A stretch of 64,000 bases of DNA from Pyrenochaeta sp. MPI-SDFR-AT-0127 (lineage: Eukaryota > Ascomycota > Dothideomycetes > Pleosporales > Cucurbitariaceae), in NCBI GenBank assembly GCA_020747015.1, contig JAGTJM010000011.1, forward strand, positions 372,001-436,000, given 5' to 3'. The notes under the pieces were generated by a model, which saw only the letters and a list, made by a program, of their open reading frames with translations, did not search any database and was not told where the DNA came from. Positions within the stretch are counted from its first letter, which is position 1. The number at the start of each line of letters is the position of its first letter. This document shows, piece after piece, positions 32,783-43,772 of the stretch. Position numbers and translations under genes: made by a program.

Positions 32783-33446
32783 TCCTCAACCCTTCAATCT
32801 AGCCTCCACTGCAATCAATTGTTGTCGCGATTCGAGTAAGTAACCACCATTTTCGTTGCCCAGCCGATTGCGATTGCTTGCACCCCCATGTCAAGCTTGG
32901 AAATCCCGGACAGCCCGCTGGGGCCCGCGGGCGGAGAAGACTACCAAACAAAATGCCTCATTGTTTGCAGAATTTTTCGGCGAACCGGCCAGTTTAAAAG
33001 CGGATAACTGCCTCGAACATTCTGCTTTCTCACTCTTGATGCCCTGTCGACCTCTTCCATCGAGTCCTCCGAGTTTATTGCTGCCGTCGCGACGCTCTGT
33101 GGGTTGATCCGACTAGCTGACAAGCTTCCGTTTTCCTCTGAACAGCTTCGAAAAGCTTCATATCAGCTCAAATCTCGTTGAAATCCGCTAGACGACCGAT
33201 TCAATTCGTAAATGTAAGCTTCATGTCGATTTTCTGGACTCATTGGGACCAATTTGGGCACGTTGTCGCAATTTGCGCAACCTTCGCCTTTGCGACAAAG
33301 CTTGGCCACGGTCCTCTCAACAACAACCCCCACGGAAGGACCCCGAAAAATAACTACTCCTTGGCTTAGCGACTTCTAAATGGCTTTCAATCTCATCCTT
33401 GCGAACCTGTTTGTCTGACTTTGCTCTACAGAAACCAACATAAACA
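32783..33446. other. Leader and promoter region of small membrane protein gene
   Basis: A CTCTACAG acceptor-like site at 33424-33431, 15 bases before the ATG at 33447, and GTAAG sequences upstream suggest one or more introns in the 5' leader. No coding frame was supported. Confidence 0.35.
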
Positions 33447-33702
33447 ATGGCTGCCATCAACATGTCTCTCGTCGCTCGTAGCGAGTACGCCCTTCACCAA
33501 TTGGTCAAGCGCAAGAACTGGGCCCAGCGTGAAGTTGGTGTCATTGTTGTATTGGTCATTGTCTTCTTGGTTTCTATCCTCGTCATTGCCATGTTCATCA
33601 ACAAGAAGGTTTGTTAGCCCCAGTCACGTCGTTCTACCGGCTTCTAATCTGTAATCACAGAGGCAAGCAGCCCTTACCGGAAAGCCTCCTTCGACGACCT
33701 AA
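33447..33702 (+). CDS. Small single-pass membrane protein
   Basis: Exon 1 is 33447-33608 and exon 2 33661-33702; the 52-nt intron has a GTTTGT donor. The product has 67 residues: MAAINMSLVARSEYALHQLV, KRKNWAQREV, then one transmembrane helix GVIVVLVIVFLVSILVIAMF, then INKKRQAALTGKPPSTT. It has basic residues on both sides of the helix and no cleavable signal. Similar tiny proteins with MSLVARSEYA-type starts occur in filamentous ascomycetes, but no function is known to me. The frame named by length alone at 33421-33654 is out of frame with this one. Confidence 0.75.
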
Positions 33703-34887
33703 GATACCCCCGAGCCGGTTTGGAATTATGCGAGGCGAGACGGATTGGGGCACGGCGGAGCAAAGCAGGGTTATTGAGTTGTGGCAATGACGCGAGATTG
33801 CAAGATCCTATGCGGACGGGAAAGGGCTTGTGTATAATGTGTTTGAACATTTACGTCTGGTTTTGGGGGTTTCCCCTTCGGATCGCGCTGTGGAACGGAC
33901 GCCTGGAACAAAGGGTTCGTCGTAATAATGAACAGTCAAGATACCTCAATGAGCATTCCTTCACATATTTCAACTTCCTTGGGTGCTGACTTTGCAAAGG
34001 AGCGTCATCGCACTTGCATTGCTCGCCGAATCTACTGCCATTGCGCCTCTCTCAGCACGCCAGATGTATGCTCCTATGGTGATCAATCCGGCATTTAATA
34101 AGCTTTGCTTTCCACTTTACAAGTTTCACCTTCATTTGAGCTTCTATACTTTCTACATTCAGGTTTGCGAGTCTGCCAAACCTCCATTCGAGACTCGTGG
34201 GCCTTAGGCAATCCTTCGTAACCTTGGTCCATAGGCTCTATAGCTGTATGTCAGCTCTCTGGAATCCGAACTTCCCGCAAACTACCAACACTCGTTGAAG
34301 ACTTGTACACCTTGTGAACCCACAAGTCATCTTGGGTTCAAGCCGCGGCGAGGATCATAAAGGTCGATTGAGGTGTTTTGTGGATACTTGTATCATGGCC
34401 CGTCCCTGACGATAATGCGCTCCTACATTCCACATCTTTCGATACCATTCGGAGCACTAACATGTCGATCCTACCATGGATATCCTCGGGAGCCATGTAA
34501 TGATGCAGTGACGAGTGGCTCCCAACATCGTTTGCTAAATTTAGTTACAACTCCGCAAATACTGAATTACGCACATGCGCAATTCGATGCAACCTTCGCT
34601 GGACGCCAGGCAGCCATTCTTTCCACCATTCTGCACAATCATTGGTGCTGTTCTTCTCGTCATCGCATTGCGTATCCGCAACAGCCTCTTGCAATTCGTA
34701 TGCTTTCCAGTATTTGATGGCATGGCAATGCAAGTCTGATATGCTAATTCAGCTTTGCCTAGGGGTTTTCCAAGATGGTTAGATATCGAAGACTACTTTG
34801 TACCTAATTGAACAGTTTACATCACACGCATATCGATAGTAAGATGATGTCAAATCTATATTTCTCACGACCAGCGCAACCCACGAG
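33703..34887. other. Intergenic; possible relic of a small secreted protein
   Basis: Near 33995-34070 a frame reads RSVIALALLAESTAIAPLSARQ, which looks like a signal peptide, but there is no ATG in frame close by and the downstream frame is poor. It could be an exon of a small secreted protein whose start I cannot place, or chance. Nothing else was recognised. Confidence 0.3.
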
Positions 34888-35861
34888 ATGCCATCAGTCT
34901 TGCGTCCAATCACCGCATTTGCAAGCAAGACATTACACTTCCAAAGCAATAAGAATGCAGAAGCGTCTTTGATACGTAAATTGAACCGAGTTGATCGCGT
35001 CAACCCTCCACCACCTCAGGCTTTTGAGGAAGAATTAAAGTATGCGGACTATACACACTGCGCTTATGCGGGAATCGACCAACTCCACCATCTGCTGGAT
35101 AGGATCAATGGCGATGGCTTATGGACATGCTGCCGCGGACATGAGGTAAGAAGATCAATTCATACTGCATGTGTGAACTACACTAACTTCGCACCTCAAT
35201 TTTCCAGCAAGAGCTGACTCACTGGAAGGGTCCTCATCCCTTCAAGCGCTTGAAATGCTTTCTCTGTGAACATGTACTCTGCGGGCGATGCTGCACGACA
35301 GAAGTCTTGACGTTACTGAATTTTGGTCGGGCCCTTTTGAACGAGTACTCTGAAATCTCTGGTTTGGTGTCGTACGGCCAAATCTGCCCAAATTGTGGTT
35401 TATCGCATCGAGCCCAGATCGTCGACGTGAAGGTCGATTCAGCTTCTACCGAACGACAACGTACAGTAACATTTAGTGACCTCTTATGTGTGTGCGGTCG
35501 GCTATCTGACAACACATGGCTTCATTTCTGGATCGGCCCAATCTATGAATACCGCCGCCGGCCACATGAGGCCTTCGCTATCCTTTCTTGTCAGCGAGCG
35601 GAAACCGCTATCCGCAGACGACGAGAGGGATCGGAAGACTGTGATCGGCGAATGTCACTGCCAGTCTCGTCGTCAACAAGGAACATGTCAATGTCAGTAC
35701 TGAGCATATCACGAGCACTCTTCGCGACGGGGAGTACGTCATCCTCATCACTAAGTTCATGGTCCTTCCCTTGGAGCCGGGCAGCTACACCTTCAGCATC
35801 CGCGAGTCTTGGGAGCAGACCAATATCGCGACTAAGCCAGCCACCTCCTTCAAGCGACTAG
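34888..35861 (+). CDS. Double zinc-ribbon-like protein
   Basis: Exon 1 is 34888-35145 and exon 2 35208-35861; the 62-nt intron has a GTAAGA donor and TTCCAG acceptor, joining GLWTCCRGHE|QELTHWKGPHPFKRLKC. Total about 303 residues. Cys pairs suitable for two zinc ribbons are WTCC, LKCFLC, CGRCC, ICPNC and LCVCG, with GPHPF between the first pairs, and the layout resembles small zinc-ribbon proteins that are numerous in Pleosporales. No signal peptide is seen. Reading beyond about RRREGSEDCDRR becomes Ser-rich and unconvincing. From about 35657 another frame looks more protein-like (see findings), so the true 3' end is uncertain or the gene is damaged. Confidence 0.6.
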
Positions 35862-35956
35862 ATATCGCTACCACAATGTGTTGGAACGATATTGTTGAGC
35901 ATTTTGGCCTCAAGGCCACACCGGTCTTTGTACATTCACCTCGACACCCTAAGTAA
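35657..35956 (+). pseudogene. Coding-like fragment overlapping the zinc-ribbon gene in another frame
   Basis: Frame open from just after a TGA at 35654 to a stop at 35956: VTASLVVNKEHVNVSTEHIT, STLRDGEYVILITKF, LEPGSYTFSIRESWEQ, WNDIVEHFGLKATPVFVH. It has alternating strand-like composition and good codon use but no start codon in its own frame near its beginning. The preceding coding-like stretch (35546 onward, MNTAAGHMRPSLSFLVSERK...) is one base out of phase, so a single-base shift near 35650 would fuse them. It could be a broken gene, a missed exon or chance. Confidence 0.35.
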
Positions 35957-36600
35957 TGATTAGTACCTGCTGCAACAGTGGGTCAGCTTTCTTCAAGGTT
36001 GAATCACTTCTGCAGTAATCACACGGGTCTCGACTTCTCGGTCAATCAGAGTTCCCTACATTACACGCTTGCATCAGTGCCAGTGACGGAGCTTTAGCAT
36101 TCAAATCTTAATGCAACCCAAGTTTTCGTCTGATTGCAAGCAAAGAGAGTCAATACGCGACTGATTCGGCTATAATATCCAACTAGTCCACCTTAACCAT
36201 CACCACAGCACGATCACTGACACAGACATGGGCTGGTAAAGCTTGAATCGAGTAGGACAAGACTTTTGTTGATTTTGAAGCTAATTCTCATAGATTTTGT
36301 ATCTGCAACAACTGCCGCACAAGTTGTTTTGGTCTGATTGTCAAGGCATGTGGGTTTTCTTCACATCCTGAAACCTACCAGAGAGCAGTCTTGAATGCAA
36401 AAAGAAAAAGGGCACAATAAAAGTTGGCAGTCTCTTGTAATTCTCTCGGAAGATTGAGAGATGTGGCACGTTGCGAAACATTTCGTTTATGTCCATTCTG
36501 TGCCTTTCACCACATTGAACTATGAGGAAATACACGATGTAGTACTACTATTTCATAGCTAATGCTTCTTTTGGTATGTCCAGCGTAACTGTTTGATAGC
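35957..36600. other. Intergenic, A/T-rich, between zinc-ribbon locus and 5S rRNA gene
   Basis: Only short chance frames were seen (for example 36341-36535 on the minus strand). No gene was recognised. Confidence 0.4.
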
Positions 36601-36607
36601 AAAAAAA
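36601..36607 (-). terminator. RNA polymerase III T-run terminator of the 5S rRNA gene
   Basis: Immediately downstream of the 5S 3' end the minus strand reads a run of seven to eight T residues, the usual pol III stop. Confidence 0.75.
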
Positions 36608-36726
36608 ACATACAACAGCGGGTATTCGCTAGTGGTCACCCACCTAACTACTAATCCGCCGGTCGAAGATTTAACGTGTGGAGAGCGAACGGGATCCAGT
36701 GTTGTCCTTCGCCTGTGGCCGTATGT
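36608..36726 (-). rRNA. 5S ribosomal RNA
   Basis: On the minus strand a 119-nt segment begins ACATACGGCC and ends GTTGTATGT. The two ends pair (ACATAC with GTATGT) to form helix I. The conserved internal element GTGGGTGACCAC lies at 36643-36632, within AGTAGTTAGGTGGGTGACCA, and the loop GATCCCGTTCGCTC is present. CGAAG near position 18 can pair with CTTCG near 63 as helix II. Length, ends and internal control region all fit fungal 5S. Dispersed 5S copies outside the rDNA are usual in filamentous ascomycetes. A few changes from the common fungal consensus (for example TTAGGTGG for TTGGGTGG, ACTAGCG for ACCAGCG) leave open that this copy is a diverged or inactive one. Confidence 0.85.
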
Positions 36727-37055
36727 GGAAGACGTGGCAAGGTGGTTAGATTAAATAATGGGTTATCATTCAAGACATATGCGCTAAACCCCATCCTAGG
36801 CGGATGTGGATTCGCGAGTATGATTTCACGTGAAAGGGCGAGGCAATAGATATGTTGGGATGATTTGGGGGGAAACCTTTTGAGGGCTTGATAATGATTA
36901 ACCATGTATGCTTGCAAACAATACATGGACACATGCTCAAGCAATTGGCAGGTCCACTTCTACTAACCCCTAATCAGAAGATGCATATATGCAGAGGAAC
37001 TTCCGTCTACTCTCAATTGCCTTTCAGTGCCATGCAAAATGCCAATAAGATGCAC
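36727..37055. other. Intergenic between 5S rRNA gene and HET gene
   Basis: About 330 bases; the minus-strand frame 36944-36651 overlaps the 5S gene and is not coding. Nothing recognised beyond expected 5S upstream sequence and HET 3' end. Confidence 0.4.
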
Positions 37056-39846
37056 TCATACCAGCTCAAACCATGCACAGCTCTCTTCTTGGAAGTCCGG
37101 GCCTCGAACTGCCTCTCCTCTCATGAGACCTTCAATGTAACACTCGCCAACGAAAACCCACTGACCAGACTCGAGGGGCCGGAGAATATAAGGAACGTTG
37201 CCACCAAAAAGCACCACGACCACATCTCCAGACATCATGTGGGCTGGTCCAAGGCCCAATTGCCCCGATGCAGTAATGAATAGGCGTCGGTTCAACAGTC
37301 GCATTAGGCCAGTAAGGTAACGCGCAGGGTTCGGCCTTACTCGTTCAGATTCGCCTTTTCGATCGTGTGTTGATCGCGAGTCATCCCCTTCAGCTGTCGC
37401 CATCTGCGGCGAAACAGATCCGGGCATTGTGATCTGTAGACTGGACTTCACCATTGAGCGAAGGCTCTCTGTCGGATCCAAATCGGGTTGATCCTTCTTC
37501 AAGGTGTTTTTCGTGCGAGCAAGGAACGCATGAAAGTGCATCAATGGTTCATGACTTGCATCTTGGTTGTCTGGTGTCAACCCTGCCGAAGTGACGAGGA
37601 AAAACGTCTTATCAAAAGGCATGGAGCTGGTATGTCGTACTTTTTCTTTGCAAATATTGTAAAACTCTGGAATCTTAGTCTCTAAGAAGAGGTAGAGGTG
37701 CTCTGGCAGTCCGGGTGGGGATGCTGGATCCTCGATAGCCACAGTAGGAAGGCAGACATCTACATTACTTAGACGCAGCCCTCGAAGTCTAAGGACATTA
37801 ATGTGCGTTTCTTCGTCCATTGCAAGAGTCGTGCCCTTTGATGCCTCATTGAAGGTTTCTATAACGTTCTGGCAGTTATCTGGTGTTGAGGTCCACCGAA
37901 ATGCGCTGATACGACGCGTTGAAGGGATCAAGTCCCAACGAGGTACCCAAGACGGGAAACTGGACTCCTTAACTCTGCTGTAGCTGCAATCGCATTGTGA
38001 TAAGATACTTAGATTGCCTTCGGTCCGAATGCAGTACTTCGTTACCTCCCTGTAAAGATCTTGGACAGATCGACTGTAGTCGGGGTTCAAAACCTTTGGC
38101 CACTCGTTTGTACTTCTTGTCTCCTTGGTAAGTCCTAGAAGCGAGAATATATTATCTTTTGGATCTGTGGCACGAAATAAGGTTGTCAAGAGGAGTAAGG
38201 TTGGTAGCCCTGACACTACGTTTGCTGACTCGTTATGATCCCATTCTTGCCGGCCAGAAATAGTCTTGATGCTATTGATAAGCACCATACGGTCTGTTCG
38301 AAATGCTGTGTGTTGACTCAACCAAACAATAGCCTTCTGAAAGACTGACCATAGGAGCTGCTGATCGCCACATAAAATCAGAGGGTCCCCTTGTGATACA
38401 ACTACTTCCTGCACAACCCAACATCTTTCAAACCATGATGACTCGAGAAATTTGGCCAACATGGCCCATTTCTTGTCTTTTGGTGATGGAAGCCCATAGC
38501 CCATGAATTCTTCGAACTCTTCAGAATCGCCTCGATTGAGGGAGATACCCTTTTCTTTAGTCTTACGTTCTATTGCCTCGCAGAAAAGCCAAACTTGCAA
38601 GATGATAGATTTCGCAGCTTTGGCTACGCCTGAAGGGCAGAAGGATTAGTACAATACGTGATATTATAAGATTTAAATATTCGAATAAAGTCTGTAATCA
38701 TGTGGCGCTTGAAGTGACCCATAGGTCGTAGTTATCACATTGAGAAGCCACTGGATTGGTTCGGGAGGGGCATGTCACGTACCATCGTCAAGTCCAATCC
38801 AAATGACAGTATTCATACTCCGCTGATAGATGGCTCGCATCAAACGAACTTGCTGCGTCCGTTCTTCATTGTCTTGCTGGTTTATACAAATTTGGTCTAT
38901 CCAAAACCAATCTTGTCTTGTCCATTTGCTGTACTTGTGCAGTTGCCGTAAGCCTTGCTCCAAATTTGGCGATACTCTGGCCTTTTGCCCGTTGCAATGA
39001 ATTGTAGAAGACTTGACTGAGGTTCCCCAGCAGTAACTCACTGCTTGGTACGGAAGATGGTCGTGAATGTCAACGGTTTTGACCTCGCAAGTTATGCGTA
39101 ACACACTCGAGTTGATTTTCAGTAAGCGATATGAATACGCAGTAGGAAGCTTGTCATATTCAAAGTCTGGACGGTTCCACGTGTATTTCTCCTTGTGGGA
39201 GAGAACTTGTGTCTTTGGTGAACTGCCCAAAGGCGGTAGATCAGATGTTTGCGCAGGAGGTGGTAAAGTGTTGAGCGGCACAGCCCAACCAGAGATTCTA
39301 TTGAAGAATGCTTTAAGATAGGCTTGACACTTTGATCCAATTTGAGAGACTTTTTTATTGAGTTGCGAGTAGTTTACTGTACTTTCAGCCGCAGCAGATT
39401 CCAATGGTTCTTCTGCAATGTTTTCGGGCATGTAACAAGGTTCGGATATGGTTTTAGTGATTGGGGTACGCAGTACATCAACAACATCTTCTGTCAAAAT
39501 GCGAAGCTGACGGTAAAGATTTGTTTGCGTTTGACCTGTGTGAGGTGAGTCTCCATTAGATCTAGCTTTCCCGCGATGGGCGTCACATAGAGCTCTTGAA
39601 AACGAGGCTCGGAGCAATCAAATCAAATGATGAGGTGGAATACGTACGGTCTAGCCGAAAATGGTCTCCAGCAAGCTTAAAATATCGCTCGTTCGCTTGT
39701 GCTAGTTGGTTTCGTTGCTCAACCATAGCCTCACGAAGTTCTCTTACTTCCTTAGCGTCATCGTGATGATCCAGAAGCTCGATACCGTCCAGAAATGCCT
39801 CACAGAGTTTTGCGACCAAGGAATCGATGCTCAACTCTATGCTCAT
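37056..39846 (-). CDS. HET-domain (heterokaryon incompatibility) protein
   Basis: Exon 1 is 39846-39648, exon 2 39592-38783 and exon 3 38629-37056; about 860 residues. The second intron (153 nt, GTACGT donor, CCTTCAG acceptor) joins WIGLDDG|VAKAAKSIILQVW. The HET domain lies at about 248-400, with YQAVSYCWG, the core motif DWFWIDQICINQQDNEERTQQV (about 296-317) and MRAIYQRS. The C-terminal tail RRLFITASGQLGLGPAHMMSGD, VVVLFGGNVPYILRP, FVGECYIEGLMRGEA is typical of stand-alone HET proteins. The N-terminus (MSIELSIDSLVAKLCEAFLD ... KEVRELREAMVEQRNQLAQA) is helical and perhaps coiled coil. HET proteins can trigger cell death after fusion of incompatible strains, but most members have no tested role. 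The intron 1 acceptor is uncertain: 39593 or, 15 nt upstream, 39608. Confidence 0.85.
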
Positions 39847-40190
39847 GACGCTGACTGCTATTACGACTCTGAAGTGGATTGCTCGTGAAGGATTGGCATG
39901 GATGTTGTGCTTTCGATCTTGTTGCGCGTTTCTGACCATGTGGATTAGCACGTGCTCAAGATTGCTGACAGAGCGATGGTCCCATGTGCACGTAAAATCA
40001 TATATGCTGGACACGGCGGAGGTCTTCAAAGTAACATAGAAATTCCTCGCTTAGATTTATTGCGTACACATCTTCAGAAGTACAATGCTAACTCAACGGA
40101 CACCAACTGTAGATCACCATCACATTTACATACGGTGAATGCCACACATGGCCTTCGTTTCTACTTCTCTTCACCCCGTTGAACAACTCT
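39847..40190. other. Intergenic between HET gene and SDHB
   Basis: About 340 bases upstream of the HET gene and downstream of SDHB, both on the minus strand. The HET frame is open upstream to 40029 without a better start. Nothing recognised. Confidence 0.4.
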
Positions 40191-41278
40191 TCAAGTAAAA
40201 GCCATGCTCTTCTTGATCTCCGCAATGGCCAAGGCCGGATTCAAGCCCTTCGGGCACGTTCTCGAGCAATTCAGGATAGTGTGGCATCGGTACAAGCTCA
40301 TGCTGTTGTTCAAGGCGTCTTGGCGTTCAGCCAACTTCTCGTCTCGCGAGTCGGCAATCCAGCGGTACGATTGGAGAAGGACGGCGGGGCCGAGATACTC
40401 CTCCTGATTCCACCAGTATGACGGGCAAGATGTTGAGCAGCAGGCGCAGAGAATGCATTCGTAGAGACCGTCGAGCTTCTTGCGCTCCTCCTTCGACTGG
40501 CGGTATTCACGACCCTGTGTAATGTTAATCAATATTGATGGCATGAAGCGATTTTGGGACCTACATCAGGCGAAGGTGTGGTGCGCTGCAGGTAGGGCTT
40601 CACAGATCGATATTGCTTGTAGAAGAGCGTCATGTCGGGTACCAGGTCCTTCACAACGTACATGTGAGGCAAAGGGTAGATGCGAGATTCCTTAGTTGTA
40701 TCTGTCGGAATGCGACCTGTTCGAATCCATTAGCTTCTGGTTCCGAAGTTTGAAATACTCAGACCACATACACAAGCATGCCAGGGTGTTAACACCGTCG
40801 ATGTTCATGGCACAACTGCCACAAATTCCCTCACGACAGCTCCGTCTAAATGTCAGGGTCGGGTCAACCTCGTTCTTGATCCTGATGAGCGCATCGAGCA
40901 TCATGGGTCCAGTCTTGTTCAAATCGAGGGTGTATGACTGCATCTTAGGCTTCGATGACGGCTCATCCGGATTCCAGCGGTAGATGTGGAAAGTCTTTGT
41001 CTTCGCATCCTTGCTGGGCTCCGGCTCGGGGACGGTCGAGGTCTTGCTTTCCGGCACCGGTGATCGAGCTGGTTCAGGCACAATCTTTTCGGCGGCCTTG
41101 GAGATGGGATCGCGAGCCTTGGTGTCGTGCACAGAGGCAAATCCGCGCGAGAAGACAGCCGGCCGTAGGGCTACGGTGAAGCATTAGCAGAGCTCAATTG
41201 CGCCTGTAGAGGTCCGAACGTGGCGTGCTTACCTGTCCGCGTCGTAGCCAGACGAGCGAGGGTGCGTGTGCAAGCCAT
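40191..41278 (-). CDS. sdhB: Succinate dehydrogenase iron-sulfur subunit, mitochondrial
   Basis: Subunit of respiratory complex II carrying the electron path from FAD to ubiquinone. Exons are 41278-41233, 41170-40772, 40716-40565 and 40514-40191; 306 residues. The N-terminus (MACTRTLARLATTRTALRPAVFSRGF) is a mitochondrial presequence, followed by a Pro/Glu/Lys-rich linker that is longer than in animals. The [2Fe-2S] ligands are in SCREGICGSCAMNIDG, the [4Fe-4S]/[3Fe-4S] ligands in ECILCACCSTSCPSYWW and CHTILNCSRTCPKGLNP. The second intron splits the LACLC|RIPTDT segment. All ligands expected for the family are present. This is the target subunit of SDHI fungicides; the conserved His in the third cluster (RCHTILNC) is intact. 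Confidence 0.96.
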
Positions 41279-42668
41279 TGCGGGTGTGGAGTGGAGAGTG
41301 TGGGATGTCTTGGGCGTTCAAGGTGTTGCGTTCATCGAAGTCATTACCGAGGAAGGAAGCTAGACTTTGGTGGCAAGTGCGACCGGTACAGCCAATCACG
41401 CAAAGCATGGAGTCAGCGAGTATTTCGGACGATCCCGGCTTCATGTGCCTTTCCAGCGCCACGACATCATCGTCTTGAACGTCAACACTTCAGCTCTAAA
41501 TCTTACATCTTGCGAGAATATTCACTTCGGGAAAATTCTTACATTTCAAGCCCATTGCTATTAGCACTCAGGCCCAGCAAGTGAGGAAGGGCCAGCACCC
41601 GATATAACCGAGCACAAGCACTTGATCCATATACCCGACAGGATCCAGTACCTCCGAATATTCGCGTATAGTATTTCGCAAGCTTATAATCCAAAACATT
41701 TGCATCCTAGCACTTCAGCTTCGTGGAACTTTGGGCCTTACGAGTATTTGCCAGTAAATATGGGTAATTATGTATATGCGTTGTTTTTTGAGAATCCCAC
41801 CTGCTTTTAGATGTATTCATGGTTAGCAACACATGATATCACGAAGCAGCTCCAGCCTCATGAAGAACTCTCCCTTAGTAATGCAGAATGACTTGAGACT
41901 GATATTTCATGATCTTATATTTCTTCGTCACACTTTTTACCTCATTTACAAACTCCTCAGACGCAGCCTTGTCTCCTCTGCTCGGCTTCGTATTATCACA
42001 AAGGCCTCAGACATATTATTTTATAATCTTCCTAAACCCTGAGTCACCATCGTTCTTCCCTAACTCTTAGTTGGACTAATCTGATACTCAATTTCAGTAA
42101 ACTGGTAGCCCGCACGCTATATAATGTGCTTGGTGGCTGGCCTCAACTTTCTCTCAATGGAGACACATGCCACCACAACGGCATCTCCAGCGCCTCACCA
42201 ATCCCATCTCCTGTTAAGTCCAGTAGGTTTGCATGTAAACATTTCTATCCCCTGTTGTTCTTCTTTTGCTCACTCTGTTTCCGAAAAAACGTTTCGCCTT
42301 CACCTTTAGAAATTGTCCAAAACGGAAGGCACGACTATTGCAACGGTGCTACAGCCCCACTTTAGGGCTCTATGTATCGCCTCATAGGAGAGAAATTGAG
42401 TCATTTAAGTCACCTGAGACCTTGCAATGTTTGTGGTCCTGGCGCCCTCTTGTTGTGATCAATCCTCCATGCCCTCCATCTAAATCTCCACCACCTTTCG
42501 TCTTGCCCCTCGAGAAAGTCGTTCTGCGTAGGCTTCCGTCTTATCGCACCATACACCACAATAACTATACTCAGCACACGCAAAACCTACAGGCACGCCA
42601 ATAAGCAAAGTGAGTGTCTACGCGCGAGTGCAGGCCTTCAGGAAGGTTATTGCTGACTGTCTTTCTAG
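41279..42668. other. Intergenic with 5'-leader intron at 42610-42668
   Basis: About 1.4 kb upstream of both SDHB (minus) and the unknown gene at 42669 (plus). The last part contains a leader intron (separate entry). Frames at 42124-42365 and 42266-42604 are not convincing. Confidence 0.45.
42610..42668 (+). other. Predicted intron in the 5' leader, ending directly at the ATG
   Basis: A GTGAGT donor at 42610, a TTGCTGAC branch-like site and a CTTTCTAG acceptor at 42668 define a 59-nt intron whose removal places the ATG at 42669 straight after the splice junction. Confidence 0.6.
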
Positions 42669-43772
42669 ATGTACTCATCAAACCAAAGCAGACGCATCGC
42701 GACTACCCCAAATGTTCGCTTCCATACTAACAACCCTTTCGATGCTCTAGCGGATGCTGGCTCTGATGAATCCACCAGATCACCAAGTTCAACCGGAGGG
42801 TCGTTGTCGTTCACCAGCGGCAACGGTTCCAGAGGAGCTCCCATCACCCCTTCCCGGGGACAAGCTGTAGGCTTTGGGCTACAGGCAACAAAGCACCTTG
42901 TGAGTATATTGCCATCAATCCCCCTATGTTAAGTGATTTGCTAACGAGAAAACCAGAACAACATCTCTCCACAGCAAACTCGCGAGGTGTCTATCAGCGG
43001 AAACATCACGCCATCATCATTGACCTCACCGAGCAATAGTCGTACACGAGTTGCTCAGAACTATTCTTATGGTTCTCCTCAGAAGTTAATCTCCTCCAGG
43101 CTCAGTCAACTTCAAGCTCTAGAGAATTCCAATGAAACCCAGATGATGCAGAGAGACGATTCAATCGCAAGCAAGCCCTCGCATCATTCCCGTTGCTCTT
43201 CTGGCCGGGCATCCTTCAGCTCCAATCTTCGGTCACCTACCACGTTTCAGTCATGGGGTGGTACTTACACAGCCTCGATGGTTGGTGTACCGGAGCCACT
43301 GGCTGTTCAAGAATTAGCGTTCAGACAAGGTCAGCACGATCATGGCAGCTCCCGAGATCGAGTTCCGGCGAATCCTTTTGCGCAACACTTCGACCTCATC
43401 TGGCAAGAGTCCTACAAGCTTGGCAAGGTACTTGGAGGTGCATCAGTCACTCCAGCCGTTCCGGCGTCCTCATCGCATCTGAACTACGCATGGCCAGTGC
43501 TAATCAACCCATACACTCAGGACCTAGAGAATCCTAACGGTTCTGTGGATTTGGACTGGACGCGTAAGATCTGCGACATCGCCCTGAACTGCATGGACGC
43601 GCTGATCCGATACGTCTGCAGGCGTCCCAGTGAATGGCGTAAGATTGTTTGCGACATCCCAACCCAGGTACAGCAGGCCCTAGTGGCATTTCCAGACCTT
43701 TCCAAACGCTACGAAATCCTCCAGGAAGCTGCGCGCGAGGCTATTAGAGGAAGACTCCCGCAGGGCTACTGA
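42669..43772 (+). CDS. Unknown fungal protein with helical C-terminal domain
   Basis: Exon 1 is 42669-42899, the intron 42900-42956 (57 nt, TTGCTAACG branch), exon 2 42957-43772; 348 residues. The first half is Ser/Thr/Asn-rich and probably disordered (NNPFDALADAGSDESTRSPS, TPSRGQAVGFGLQATKHL|NNISPQQTREVSISGN, LISSRLSQLQALENSNETQ). The second half is compact and conserved-looking: ANPFAQHFDLIWQESYKLGK, NYAWPVLINPYTQDL, DWTRKICDIALNCMDALIRY, EWRKIVCDIPTQVQQALVAF. NPFDAL resembles an NPF-type endocytic peptide motif, but this may be chance. I do not recognise the family. No signal peptide or membrane helix is seen. Confidence 0.8.
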
